Origin: Alphaproteobacteria bacterium
GTDB lineage: Bacteria; Pseudomonadota; Alphaproteobacteria; Caulobacterales; Caulobacteraceae
NCBI GenBank assembly: GCA_018820205.1
Contig: JAHJOK010000051.1
Location: 1 to 53,800 of the forward strand
Length of the DNA stretch: 53,800 bases
Direction of reading: 5' to 3'
Of the stretch, positions 1-8,239 are shown in pieces. How positions within the stretch are numbered: position 1 is the stretch's first letter; the number at the start of each line of letters is the position of its first letter. The notes beneath the pieces were generated by a model. That model was not told the DNA's origin and searched no databases. It worked only from the letters and a program-made list of their open reading frames with translations. The position numbers and the translations under genes are program-made.

Positions 1-196
1 CGGCCCAGCCGTCGTTCATCTCGGCCTGCCAGTTCACGCCGTTGCCGGTCGCTTCCAGATTGATGTTGTTTTCGGTGAAGTGATAACCGGCGTCTACAGC
101 GCCATACCACCCATCCGGCTCAGCCGAAGCAGCGCCAGCCGACAGGGCGAGTGCCGCCGCCGCGCTGGAAGCCAGGAACAAGGTCTTGAAACGCAT
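1..196 (-). CDS. Outer-membrane beta-barrel (OmpA/porin-like) protein, 5' part only
   Basis: The start lies inside the window and the rest runs off its left edge, so only about 65 residues are visible. The ATG at 196 follows a good ribosome site (GGAGGG about 10 bases upstream). Residues 1-25 form a signal peptide (MRFKTLFL, an Ala-rich core, then AGAASA before the cut). The mature start, EPDGWYGAVDAGYHF, is typical of OmpA-type or small alphaproteobacterial porin barrels whose first strand begins GWY. The exact family cannot be decided from this fragment. It is transcribed away from the nonulosonic-acid genes and is probably unrelated to them. Confidence 0.75.
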   Translation of the reverse strand, partial: MRFKTLFLASSAAAALALSAGAASAEPDGWYGAVDAGYHFTENNINLEATGNGVNWQAEMNDGWA

Positions 197-460
197 GGGT
201 GTGAGCCCTCCGCAGTCGATTGATTTTTGCAGCGGTCTCACCGCCTGTCGGGGTCATAACAGCGTTGCAGCGGAAGGTCGATAGTCTCGAACCCGGATGA
301 GGCGCTCAAATTCGAAGCGTGACGTTGAAGCTACAGGAGAAATCGCCTGTGACACGATCGGCCCGCCCCTGATCGTCCCGCCCCGTGACGACGTTCACCA
401 CGCTATCTCACGGCGTCGAACCCGGCTATGGCCGTGCGGCATGACGAGAACGACCCGCGC
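197..460. other. Divergent intergenic region
   Basis: About 265 bases separate the outer-membrane gene (minus) from the 2-epimerase gene (plus). It should hold promoters for both. I see no convincing -35/-10 pair, hairpin or RNA gene. The minus gene has a clear GGAGGG ribosome site here; the plus gene has none. Confidence 0.4.
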
Positions 461-1636
461 ATGAGTCCGGCGGCGGCCGCCATCGGCGTCTTCACAGGCG
501 GTCGCGCCGACTATGGTCTGTTGCGGCCGGTCCTCGCGGCCATGGAGGCGTCGGCGACGATTCAGCCGCGACTGATCGTCGGCGGCGCGCACCTTTCGGA
601 CCGACACGGCGCCACGCTCGCCGAGATCGAGGCGGACGGACGCGTCCCGGCGGCAACGATCCCATCCGGGATGTCCGCCGACGACGGCCTGTCCGCGGCG
701 CGCGACATGGCCGACACCCTGGCCGGCGCGGCCGAGGCCTATCAGACCCTGGCGCTTGATGCGGTCATGGTGCTGGGCGACAGGACCGAGGCGCTGGCCG
801 CCGCCGTCGCCGCCGTACCTTTGCGGCTGACGATCCTGCATCTGGAGGGCGGCCATCGCACGGCCGGCGCCGTAGACGATGCGATCCGTCACGCCATCAC
901 CAAGCTGGCCGCGCTGCATTTCACGGCCGCCGAACCCTATCGACGCCGCCTGCTGCAGATGGGCGAAGCGCCGGAGCGGGTGTTCACCGTCGGATCGACC
1001 GGCGTCGACAACCTGATCGCCTTCGGGCGCAGCACCCCGGCCGAGGCGTCGGCCGTCACCGGACTGGACCTGCCCGACGGCTTCATCCTGGCGACCTTCC
1101 ACCCGGAAACTCTGGCCGAAAGCCGCCCTGACGAACAGATCGAGGCCTTTCTGGGCGGACTGGGCGCGGTCCGCGACCGGGCGATCCTGATCACCCAACC
1201 CAACGCCGACGCCGGATCCGGCGCAATCCGGGCCGCGATCGCAGCGTTCGCCTCGGCGCGGCCGGACCAGGTTCGCGTGGCGGAATCACTGGGCGCGCGT
1301 GGCTATGCGGCGGCCCTGACCGCCTGCGCGCTGGTGGCCGGAAACTCGTCCAGTGGCATGATGGAGGCGCCGGCGGTCGGGACGCCGGTCGTCAATGTCG
1401 GCGACCGTCAGGCTGGCCGCCTGCGCAGCCCCGGCGTGCTCGACTGCCCGCTTGAGTCGACCGCCGTCGCCCGCGCGATCGCCACGGCCCTGACGCCCGA
1501 GTTCCAGTCCCTGGCCCGAAGCCGGCCCGCCGTGTTCGGCGACGGACGGGCCGGCGAGCGCATCGTCTCGATCCTGGAGACGACGGACCTCAAGGGGTTG
1601 GCCCGAAAGCCGTTCGTCGACCTCGACTGGCGCTAA
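461..1636 (+). CDS. legG: NeuC/LegG-type hydrolysing NDP-HexNAc 2-epimerase
   Basis: This family converts an NDP-N-acetylhexosamine to the 2-epimer with release of NDP, one step before the nonulosonic-acid synthase. Seen in the sequence: the N-terminal GGRADYGLLRPV motif, LGDRTEALAAA, the catalytic-region HLEGGHRT, TFHPET, ITQPNADAGS, and the C-terminal GNSSSGMMEAP with VVNVGDRQAGR that binds the nucleotide in NeuC/WecB folds. About 391 residues fits the family. I chose the ATG at 461 because it leaves the usual short leader before the GGRADYG strand; an in-frame ATG at 428 would add 11 hydrophilic residues, and neither has a strong ribosome site. The neighbours legF, legB and ptmE make the legionaminic route (GDP-sugar substrate) more likely than sialic acid. 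Its stop overlaps the stop of the convergent legF gene. Confidence 0.85.
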   Translation: MSPAAAAIGVFTGGRADYGLLRPVLAAMEASATIQPRLIVGGAHLSDRHGATLAEIEADGRVPAATIPSGMSADDGLSAARDMADTLAGAAEAYQTLALDAVMVLGDRTEALAAAVAAVPLRLTILHLEGGHRTAGAVDDAIRHAITKLAALHFTAAEPYRRRLLQMGEAPERVFTVGSTGVDNLIAFGRSTPAEASAVTGLDLPDGFILATFHPETLAESRPDEQIEAFLGGLGAVRDRAILITQPNADAGSGAIRAAIAAFASARPDQVRVAESLGARGYAAALTACALVAGNSSSGMMEAPAVGTPVVNVGDRQAGRLRSPGVLDCPLESTAVARAIATALTPEFQSLARSRPAVFGDGRAGERIVSILETTDLKGLARKPFVDLDWR

Positions 1637-2346
1637 CGCCGAACACTGTCCAGCGGGCGGGCGGCCTCGCCGCGCACATGGGGCCACAAGGCCTCGCAGA
1701 CCGCGAAGTCGAACGCCGTATCCACGTCCCATCCGCGCTCCGGCGGCATGATCAGGGCGCGCGTATCGGGGCCGGCGAAGGTGCGTCTTGCCAGCAGGCT
1801 GTCCGGGCGACCGACATAGACGGCGCCGTTGACCACCACCGGCTCGTCCGGCCGTGGGGAATCGGGGCGGTAGAGCCCCTCCTGATCGACCCGGCCATAG
1901 AAGGTCTGGGGCTTCAGCACCGGCGAGACGCCGATCACCGCAGGCGCGCCGGTGGAGTGGCACAGGGCCACGGCCGCATCGATGTCGGCCCCGACCCGCA
2001 GCGGCGATGTCGGCTGCAACAGAACCACATAGTCCCAGTCGCCGCCGATCGCTTCCAGCGCATGGGCGACCGCGTCGATCACGGAGGCCGTCGGTCCCGA
2101 CAGGGCGTCCGGGCGTCTGAAAGGCGGCGCGAACCCCATCTCCACGGCGACGGCGGCGACCGCGTCGTCGTCGGTGGAGACCACGACCCGGTCCAGCACA
2201 CGGGATTCGCGGCACGCCTCCAGCGTCCAGGCGACCATCGGGCGACCGGCCAGAGGCCGCGTGTTCTTGCCCGGCAGCCCCATCGACCCGGCGCGCGCGG
2301 GCACCAGGCCCAGAACCCGTCCGGCGGACGCTCCCTCGCCGATCAT
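1633..2346 (-). CDS. legF: CMP-nonulosonic acid (legionaminic) cytidylyltransferase, NeuA/LegF type
   Basis: It activates a nonulosonic acid with CTP to the CMP-sugar used by glycosyltransferases. The N-terminal nucleotide-binding motif VPARAGSMGLPGKN is diagnostic of the NeuA/KdsB-like family; VVSTDDDAVAAVA, VVLLQPTSPLR and the late DVDTAFDFAVCEAL follow in family order. About 237 residues matches LegF/PseF/NeuA. The ATG at 2346 is preferred: it sits behind a ribosome site (GGAGACGG) and leaves a short leader, while the longer frame opens with TTG at 2409 in the divergent promoter region. The gene lies on the opposite strand between legG and legB. Whether it acts on legionaminic, pseudaminic or sialic acid is inferred from context only. 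The TAG stop overlaps the TAA of legG by four bases. Confidence 0.85.
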   Translation of the reverse strand: MIGEGASAGRVLGLVPARAGSMGLPGKNTRPLAGRPMVAWTLEACRESRVLDRVVVSTDDDAVAAVAVEMGFAPPFRRPDALSGPTASVIDAVAHALEAIGGDWDYVVLLQPTSPLRVGADIDAAVALCHSTGAPAVIGVSPVLKPQTFYGRVDQEGLYRPDSPRPDEPVVVNGAVYVGRPDSLLARRTFAGPDTRALIMPPERGWDVDTAFDFAVCEALWPHVRGEAARPLDSVRR

Positions 2347-2451
2347 GTCCGTCTCCGTGACGCGCCTGTAGCGGTCCTTTAGACTCTGATTCGGACGGTC
2401 CGGGCGCAATCACGCCGCCGGATCGCGTCCATTGCGGACGGCGGGTCTTTC

Positions 2452-3456
2452 GTGGGCGTCGAGGCGATCAACGGCAATCTGGACGGTCGGCGCGTGCTGG
2501 TCACCGGCGCGGGCGGCTTCATCGGCAGCCGGCTGTGCGAGCGGCTGGTCGAGGCCGGGGCCCAGGTTCGCGCCCTGGTCCGCTACACGTCCGATGGCGA
2601 GGCCGGATGGCTGGACCGGTCGCCGATCCGGGGCGAGATCGACCTCCGGCGCGGCGATCTCGCGGATCGCGACAGCGTGGTCGACGCCGTGCGCGGTTGC
2701 GAACTGGTCTTCCACCTCGGCGCCCTGATCGCCATTCCCTATTCGTATCTCGCGCCCGAGAGCTATGTCCGGACCAACATCCTGGGCACGTTGAACGTGC
2801 TTCAGGCGGTGCGCGAACTGGGCGTCGGCCGGCTGGTCCACACCTCGACCAGCGAGGTCTACGGCTCGGCCCAGTTCACGCCGATGACCGAGGCCCATCC
2901 GCTGGTGGGCCAGTCGCCCTATTCCGCGTCCAAGATCGCGGCCGACAAACTGGCCGAAAGCTATCACCGCTCGTTCGAGACGCCGGTCGTGACCCTGCGC
3001 CCGTTCAATACCTTTGGTCCCCGTCAGAGCGCCCGGGCGGTGATCCCCGCCATCGCGGTCCAGCTTCTGGCCGGACGGCCGGTCCAGCTCGGCGACACCA
3101 GACCGACGCGGGATTTCGTCTTCGTGGACGACACCGTCGAGGCCTTCCTGAAGGCGGGAACCGTCGCCGGCATCGAAGGGCTGACCGTGCACACGGGCGG
3201 CGGGCGTGAAATCGCCATCGGCGATCTGCCGGCGATGATCGCGGCCGCGGCTGGCCTGCCGGTCGAGGTCGAGGCCGACCCCCGGCGCATGCGTCCCGCC
3301 GCCAGCGAGGTCGAACGTCTGCACGCCGACGCCTCCCTGGCCCGCGAACGGCTGGGATGGACGCCGTCGGTCTCGGTCGAGCAGGGTCTGGCGCGGACCG
3401 TGGCCTTCATCCGCGACAATCCCGAACTCTACCGTCCCGCGGAGTATGCCGTGTGA
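2452..3456 (+). CDS. legB: LegB-type NDP-N-acetylglucosamine 4,6-dehydratase
   Basis: Extended short-chain dehydrogenase that makes the 4-keto-6-deoxy sugar opening legionaminic acid synthesis. Visible: the NAD site TGAGGFIGS near residue 20, the LegB-typical stretch around residues 40-50 (RYTSDGEAGWLD), LIAIPYSYLAPESYV, TSTSEVYGSAQ, the catalytic YSASK, and RPFNTFGPRQSARAVIP. These are the signature blocks of the LegB branch rather than of GalE or RmlB. It starts with GTG at 2452; no better in-frame start exists before the NAD motif. The stop overlaps the GTG of the next gene (GTGTGA), so the two are translationally coupled. In Campylobacter the LegB substrate is GDP-GlcNAc, which fits the PtmE-type neighbour. 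Confidence 0.88.
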   Translation: MGVEAINGNLDGRRVLVTGAGGFIGSRLCERLVEAGAQVRALVRYTSDGEAGWLDRSPIRGEIDLRRGDLADRDSVVDAVRGCELVFHLGALIAIPYSYLAPESYVRTNILGTLNVLQAVRELGVGRLVHTSTSEVYGSAQFTPMTEAHPLVGQSPYSASKIAADKLAESYHRSFETPVVTLRPFNTFGPRQSARAVIPAIAVQLLAGRPVQLGDTRPTRDFVFVDDTVEAFLKAGTVAGIEGLTVHTGGGREIAIGDLPAMIAAAAGLPVEVEADPRRMRPAASEVERLHADASLARERLGWTPSVSVEQGLARTVAFIRDNPELYRPAEYAV

Positions 3457-4514
3457 CCCCGGCGAACGACATCGCCGAGAACCTGCTGGGGCCTGACGCG
3501 CCCCTGCTGGACGCCATCGCCCGGCTGGACGCGGTCCGGCGAAAGCTCATCATCGTGGTGGACGACGAGCGCCGGCTGGTCGGCAGCGTCACCGACGGCG
3601 ACATCCGTCGCGGCCTGCTGCGCCGCCTGCCGATGGACGCCCCCATCCGCGAGGTCATGAACACCGCCCCGGTCGCGCTTCAGCTGGAAGGCTCCGACGT
3701 CGTCGCCCTGCAACGGCTGGAGGAACGCGGCGTGACGCTGGCGCCGCTGCTGGATCGGTCGGGGCGGGTCGTGGGCCTGTATCCCGATACCGTCGGCACG
3801 CCCCGCGCCCGGGACAATCTGGTGGTCATCATGGCCGGCGGGCGCGGCGTGCGGCTGGCGCACCTGACCCAGACCTGTCCCAAGCCGATGCTGAAGGTGG
3901 CCGGCCGCCCCCTGCTGGAGACCATCATCGAGCGATTGCGGGCCCAGGGGTTCAGCCGGTTCCGCCTGGCGGTGAACTATCTGGCCGAGATGATCGAGAG
4001 CCATTTCGGCGACGGATCAGCGATGGGCGTCGAGATCGAATATCTGCGCGAGGACCATCCGCGCGGCACCGCCGGCGCCCTGTCGCTGGTGCGCGATCCC
4101 ATCACCAGCCCGATGCTGGTCATGAACGGAGACGTTTTGACGCGCATGGCCTTCGGCGGCCTGATCGATTTTCATCAGGAGCATGGCGCCCGCGCCACCC
4201 TGTGCCTGCGCGAACACCAGTTCCAGGCGCCGCATGGCGTGGCCGAGGTGGACGGGGTGCGCATGACGGCCCTGCGGGAAAAGCCGACCTTCCGCTGGCT
4301 GGCCAACGCCGGGGTCTATTGCCTGGAAGGGTCGGTGCTGGCGCGAATTCCGGCGCACGGCCCCTACGACATGCCCGAGTTGCTGGCCGGCCTGGCCTCG
4401 GACGGCGAGATCGTCGGGGCCTATCCGATCCACGAATATTGGCTGGACATCGGGCGTCCGCCCGACTTCGAAAGCGCCCAGACCGATTTCGGCGCGGTGT
4501 TCGCCGCCGGTTGA
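3453..4514 (+). CDS. ptmE: PtmE-type CBS-domain sugar-1-phosphate nucleotidyltransferase (GDP-GlcN(Ac) route)
   Basis: Two parts are visible. Residues 1 to about 115 form a CBS pair (IIVVDDERRLVGSVTDGDIRRGLL and the second half ending VVGLYPDTV). From about 120 on is a nucleotidyltransferase with MAGGRGVRLAHLTQTCPKPML, MNGDVLTR, LREKPTF and HEYWLDIGRPPD. This CBS plus NTP_transferase layout at about 353 residues is that of PtmE, which makes the GDP-activated glucosamine precursor of legionaminic acid; from memory the Caulobacterales counterpart has been called LegX. The GTG at 3453 overlaps the legB stop and gives the normal length; upstream in-frame codons lie inside legB. The motif has LAHLT where most relatives have LxPLT. 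GDP rather than UDP use is inferred from the family. Confidence 0.82.
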   Translation: MTPANDIAENLLGPDAPLLDAIARLDAVRRKLIIVVDDERRLVGSVTDGDIRRGLLRRLPMDAPIREVMNTAPVALQLEGSDVVALQRLEERGVTLAPLLDRSGRVVGLYPDTVGTPRARDNLVVIMAGGRGVRLAHLTQTCPKPMLKVAGRPLLETIIERLRAQGFSRFRLAVNYLAEMIESHFGDGSAMGVEIEYLREDHPRGTAGALSLVRDPITSPMLVMNGDVLTRMAFGGLIDFHQEHGARATLCLREHQFQAPHGVAEVDGVRMTALREKPTFRWLANAGVYCLEGSVLARIPAHGPYDMPELLAGLASDGEIVGAYPIHEYWLDIGRPPDFESAQTDFGAVFAAG

Positions 4515-4653
4515 GGCGCGCCGCAGGCTCGACGCGCGCGCCGTCCTCCCGTAAATGATGACGCCGGCTGGGGCCTTGACCTCTGTTTTGTCCCGGCTCA
4601 TTCAGCGCCTGCCCCGCTAGTGGCCGGGCTTGAGCCACGAGAGTACAGGACTG
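4515..4653. other. Intergenic region before the capsule exporter
   Basis: About 139 bases between ptmE and the exporter permease. A TTGACC hexamer at 4576-4581 could be a -35 element, but the sequence 17 bases on (CATTCA) is a poor -10, so I do not call a promoter. A separate transcript for the exporter is likely because of the gap. Confidence 0.3.
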
Positions 4654-5430
4654 ATGGTTTCAGGCACGATCGCGCGGCAATCCCGAGTCATCGGCGCCCT
4701 GATCATGCGCGAGATGACCACGCGCTACGGACGCCAGGGCCTGGGCTTCGCCTGGGTGATCGGCGAACCGCTGGTCTTCTGTTTCGGCGTGATGATCCTG
4801 TGGACGGCGACCAAGCCCGCCTACGAACACGGGATCCGGGTCGCACCGTTCATCATGACCGGATACATGTCGCTGATCCTGATCCGACATTTCATCGCCC
4901 TGCTTTCCAGCGCGCTTCAGGCCAATCTGGGGCTGATGTATCATCGTCAGATATCCCCTTTGCACATCTTCCTCGGCCGGACGCTGCTCGAACTGGGCGG
5001 CGCCACCGCCGCCTTCGCGGTGGTCTACGTGGTTCTGCTGGCGCTCAATCTGGTCAGCCTGCCGCACGATTATCTGCTGTTCTATTGCGGCTGGCTGCTG
5101 CTGGCCTGGACTGCGCTGGGCTTTGCGCTGGTGCTGGCCGGCCTGGCCATGCGTTACGAGGTGATGGAGCGTCTGGTGCCGGTGATCAGCTATGTCCTGA
5201 TCCCGATCTCCGGCGCCTTCTATATGGTGTCCTGGCTGCCCGGGGTCGCCCAGAAATACATCATGTACATCCCGTTCGTTCACGGCATCGAGATGCTCCG
5301 CTCCGGGGTCTTCGGAGAGTTCGTCCCGGTCCACTACAATGTGCCCTATGCGCTGGCGGTCGGTGCGGTATTGATCATTTTGGGCCTTTTGATCATCGCG
5401 GCCTCGCGCGACCGCATCGAAGTCGAATAA
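4654..5430 (+). CDS. Capsule-type polysaccharide ABC exporter, permease (KpsM/Wzm-like)
   Basis: Integral-membrane half of an ABC-2 exporter that moves a finished polysaccharide across the inner membrane. Of about 258 residues, the opening REMTTRYGRQGLGFAWVIGEPL block is the conserved amphipathic start of KpsM/Wzm permeases; at least five further hydrophobic segments follow and the protein ends with the charged tail RDRIEVE. The ATG at 4654 has an AGGA just upstream; a TTG at 4630 would add eight residues. It is the first of a three-gene exporter block (permease, KpsE-like, ATPase), the typical make-up of a group 2 capsule system. The OMA-family outer-membrane partner (KpsD/Wza type) is not in the window. 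The substrate cannot be read from the sequence. Confidence 0.85.
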   Translation: MVSGTIARQSRVIGALIMREMTTRYGRQGLGFAWVIGEPLVFCFGVMILWTATKPAYEHGIRVAPFIMTGYMSLILIRHFIALLSSALQANLGLMYHRQISPLHIFLGRTLLELGGATAAFAVVYVVLLALNLVSLPHDYLLFYCGWLLLAWTALGFALVLAGLAMRYEVMERLVPVISYVLIPISGAFYMVSWLPGVAQKYIMYIPFVHGIEMLRSGVFGEFVPVHYNVPYALAVGAVLIILGLLIIAASRDRIEVE

Positions 5431-5478
5431 GAAACCACCCCGGAACCAGTCCCCCTCCGGGATCCAGACGGATCGAAT

Positions 5479-6642
5479 ATGGCCGAAGCTCAAATCAACT
5501 ATCTGGGTCCGATACCGGAAGCCCTGACGTTCCGTGAGGAGCCCAGGCCGTGGTGGCGCCGCCTGCCCGTCGGCTTCCTGATGGTCGTGGTCCTGCCGAC
5601 CCTGCTGGCGGCGATCTACTATCTGCTGATCGCCACCCCGCGATACGTGTCGGAAGCGCGTTTCATCGTGCGCGCCTCGAACCAGTCCCAGCCTTCGGCC
5701 ATCGGCGTCGCGCTTCAGGGCGTCGGCCTGTCGACGACCCAATCGGACGCCTTTGCGGTTCACGAATACATCAAGTCGCGCGACGCCCTGCGCCAACTCG
5801 GTCGGCGGTTCGACGTCGCTGCCATCCTGAACCCGCCGGGCGCCGACGCCTTTTCGCGCTACCCCCGCCCCTGGGACGGGCGCGGCGAGGAAGGACTCTA
5901 CAAGGGGTTCAATCGCTTCGTCGTCGTGGGCTACGATTCCACCACCGGCATCAGCACCCTGCGGGTCGAGGCCTTTCGCGGCGAGGACGCGCGCCAGATC
6001 AACCAGGCCCTGCTCGCCGGCGGCGAACAGCTGGTCAACCGCCTCAACGATCGCGCCATGGGCGACGCCGTGTCCGAGGCCCTGGTGGCCCGTGATCAGG
6101 CGCGCGAACGCCTCGCTTCCGCCCAGCAGCAGCTGACCGCGTTCCGCAATCGCGAAGGCTTCATCGATCCTGAACTGGCGGCGCGCGAAAGCTCGTCGCT
6201 GATCGGCGGTCTGATGGCGACCGTGGCCCAGCTTCGGGCGGACCGGGCCCAGCTCGCCGGCGAGGCGCCGCAGAGCCCGCAGTTGCCGATTCTCGACGGC
6301 CGCATCGCCGCTTACGAGCGCCAGATCGCGGCCGAACGCGCCAAGGTGGCCGGCGCGTCGACCTCGCTGGCGCCGCGCGTCGGCGCCTATGCCGACCTGG
6401 CGCTGGCGCGGGAACTGGCCGACCGGGAACTGACCCAGGCGACCTCCTCGCTGCTGACGGCGCAGCAGGACGCCCGTCGCCAGAAGCTCTATCTCGACCG
6501 GATCGTGAACCCCAACCTGCCGGACAGGCCGACCCAGCCGCGTCGCTGGATCGCCATCCTGACCATCTTCGCCTCCACGATGCTGCTCTACGGCGTCGGC
6601 TGGCTGGTCTGGGCGGGGGTGCGCGAGCACCGCCAGGACTGA
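5479..6642 (+). CDS. Capsule export inner-membrane/periplasmic adaptor (KpsE-like)
   Basis: Membrane-fusion-like protein linking the inner-membrane ABC exporter to the periplasm and outer membrane. A first membrane segment lies near residues 33-55 (GFLMVVVLPTLLAAIYYLLI) and is followed by PRYVSEARFIVRAS, the classic KpsE/Wzz-type entry into the periplasmic domain. A long Ala/Gln/Glu-rich coiled-coil stretch fills about residues 195-310. A second membrane segment (ILTIFASTMLLYGVGWLVW) closes the protein near the C-terminus, preceded by PDRPTQPRRW, the Pro-rich motif of this superfamily. At 387 residues it fits KpsE. The ATG at 5479 is the only good start. Its TGA shares one base with the ATG of the ATPase gene. 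Confidence 0.85.
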   Translation: MAEAQINYLGPIPEALTFREEPRPWWRRLPVGFLMVVVLPTLLAAIYYLLIATPRYVSEARFIVRASNQSQPSAIGVALQGVGLSTTQSDAFAVHEYIKSRDALRQLGRRFDVAAILNPPGADAFSRYPRPWDGRGEEGLYKGFNRFVVVGYDSTTGISTLRVEAFRGEDARQINQALLAGGEQLVNRLNDRAMGDAVSEALVARDQARERLASAQQQLTAFRNREGFIDPELAARESSSLIGGLMATVAQLRADRAQLAGEAPQSPQLPILDGRIAAYERQIAAERAKVAGASTSLAPRVGAYADLALARELADRELTQATSSLLTAQQDARRQKLYLDRIVNPNLPDRPTQPRRWIAILTIFASTMLLYGVGWLVWAGVREHRQD

Positions 6643-7325
6643 TGAGCGCCGCCCACGACATCGTCGAGGCGCCGGCCCTTCGGGTCGTGCACCTCGGCAA
6701 GACCTTTCACGGCGCGGGTCGGCCGGTGTTCCAGGACATCGACTTCAGCCTGGGCCGCAGCGGACGGCTGGCCATTCTGGGGCGCAACGGTCAGGGCAAA
6801 TCGACGCTGATCAAGATTCTGGGCGGCATCCTGCCGCCCACCGAAGGCGAGGTCATATGGAACATGACGTCGTCCTGGCCGATCGGCTTCGGCGGCGCCT
6901 TCCAGGGCAGTCTGTCGGGTCTGGACAACATCCGCTTCCTGGCCCGGCTCTATAACCGGGACTACGCCCAGACCCTGGCCCGCGTCGATGATTTCGCCGA
7001 ACTGGGGCGATCGCTGCGGCTTCCGGTGAAACACTATTCGTCGGGCATGCGCGCCCGTCTCGCCTTCGGCCTGTCGCTGGCCATCGAGTTCGACTGCTAC
7101 CTGATCGACGAACTGGTCGCGGTCGGCGACGCGCGCTTCCAGCAGAAATGCCAGGAAGAGCTGTTCCAGCACCGCAAGGACCGCGCCTTCATGATGGCGT
7201 CCCACGACACCCATCTCGTCGCCCGATATTGCGACCGGGCGATCATCATCGAGAGCGGCAAGTGCAAGATCTTCGATGACATCGAAGAAGCCGTCGAAAT
7301 CTATTCCTGGCTGCGGGCCGCCTGA
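6642..7325 (+). CDS. Capsule-type polysaccharide ABC exporter, ATPase (KpsT/Wzt-like)
   Basis: Powers polysaccharide export with the permease encoded upstream. The Walker A is GRNGQGKS at about residues 47-54, the ABC signature is YSSGMRARLAFGLSLA, and the Walker B region reads FDCYLIDE. The SSGM-type signature in place of LSGGQ is characteristic of the KpsT branch. There is no C-terminal carbohydrate-binding extension as in O-antigen Wzt proteins; 227 residues is the size of short KpsT. The ATG overlaps the stop of the KpsE-like gene and the TGA overlaps the start of the next gene, so three or four proteins are made from one coupled message. Confidence 0.88.
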   Translation: MSAAHDIVEAPALRVVHLGKTFHGAGRPVFQDIDFSLGRSGRLAILGRNGQGKSTLIKILGGILPPTEGEVIWNMTSSWPIGFGGAFQGSLSGLDNIRFLARLYNRDYAQTLARVDDFAELGRSLRLPVKHYSSGMRARLAFGLSLAIEFDCYLIDELVAVGDARFQQKCQEELFQHRKDRAFMMASHDTHLVARYCDRAIIIESGKCKIFDDIEEAVEIYSWLRAA

Positions 7326-8239
7326 TGTCCGCCGAGGGCGTCGGCGCCGGCGGACTTTGCGTCCTGATCACCCCGTCCGCCGCGAGCGCCGCCTGGCGCG
7401 ACGCGCTGAGCCTGCACGCCGCCCGGATCGGATGGTCGGTCAGCGACGCCGGCGTCGATCCGGCCGCGCCCCCTGCGAGCGGCCTGGTCTTCGCCCACGA
7501 CCACGCCGCGATGCTGGCCTTCCCGCCGTCGGCCCGTGCGGTGATCGTCGACACGACGGCGACCGATACGGACGACCCCGCCCTGCCCGCCGCCCCGGAC
7601 GTGATCACGATCCGCTCCCATATTCTGGTCGAGGCCGAAGCGGCCGCCGCGCACGGCGCCGTCGTCCTGAACGCCGCGCGCTATCTGCTCGATTTCCCGG
7701 TCCTTGGGTCCGTGGAACGACGCGAGGGCGCGCCCTACCGGATTCATCCGTCCGTGGCGGAATCGCCGCTGGCCATCTTCGACGACACCCGACCCGGATC
7801 CTGGGCCAACTGGCATCCACGCTGGTTTTCCTATCCGAAAGGCCACGCCGGCACGATCGACGCGCCGCTGATCGATCTGACCGGGCGGATGCGGCCGCTG
7901 ATCTACGGGCCCTACATCCGGCTTCCCGCCGGGCGCTGGCGCGTGGACCTGCGATTCACGGTCGATCCCGAAAGGGCCCACGCGCCGCTGCTGTTCGAAT
8001 GGGGCGCGGGCGCCGACTATTGCCGGATCATGACCGAGATTCGCTATCCGGGGACCTACACCATCAGCCTGGATCGCATCTGGCCCGAGGCCGACGCGGC
8101 GCAGCTTCGGATCTGGACCTCACACCCGGTGTTTCAGGGCACATTCGGCTTTCAGGGCTGTCGCGTGACGCGCGTGGCGGCCGATGATCCGGCGCCGCTG
8201 ACCCCGACCGACCGCATCGTCGACGCAGAGGTCGTCTAG
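7325..8239 (+). CDS. Unknown protein coupled to the capsule exporter
   Basis: I do not recognise the 304-residue product. It begins inside the stop codon of the ATPase gene (TGATG), so it is almost certainly co-translated with the exporter. The first 120 or so residues look like an alpha/beta fold (VLITPSAASAAW, GLVFAHDH, AVIVDTTAT, ITIRSHILV). The second half has a beta-rich region (YGPYIRLPAGRWRVDLRF, YPGTYTISLDRIW) of the kind attached to alphaproteobacterial glycosyltransferases and sometimes compared with carbohydrate-binding modules. No signal peptide or membrane segment is seen, so it is probably cytoplasmic. A role in recognising or modifying the exported glycan is inference. Its TAG stop overlaps the TAG of the convergent gene within a CTAG. 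Confidence 0.75.
   Translation: MSAEGVGAGGLCVLITPSAASAAWRDALSLHAARIGWSVSDAGVDPAAPPASGLVFAHDHAAMLAFPPSARAVIVDTTATDTDDPALPAAPDVITIRSHILVEAEAAAAHGAVVLNAARYLLDFPVLGSVERREGAPYRIHPSVAESPLAIFDDTRPGSWANWHPRWFSYPKGHAGTIDAPLIDLTGRMRPLIYGPYIRLPAGRWRVDLRFTVDPERAHAPLLFEWGAGADYCRIMTEIRYPGTYTISLDRIWPEADAAQLRIWTSHPVFQGTFGFQGCRVTRVAADDPAPLTPTDRIVDAEVV

Noticed and set aside
4576..4604. Possible promoter before the capsule exporter (TTGACC with a 17-base spacer)
   Set aside because: The -10 position (CATTCA) matches only two of six consensus bases.
4660..6630. 656-codon minus-strand frame across the KpsM- and KpsE-like genes
   Set aside because: Antisense to two well-supported genes, crosses their boundary, and shows only low-complexity charged sequence.
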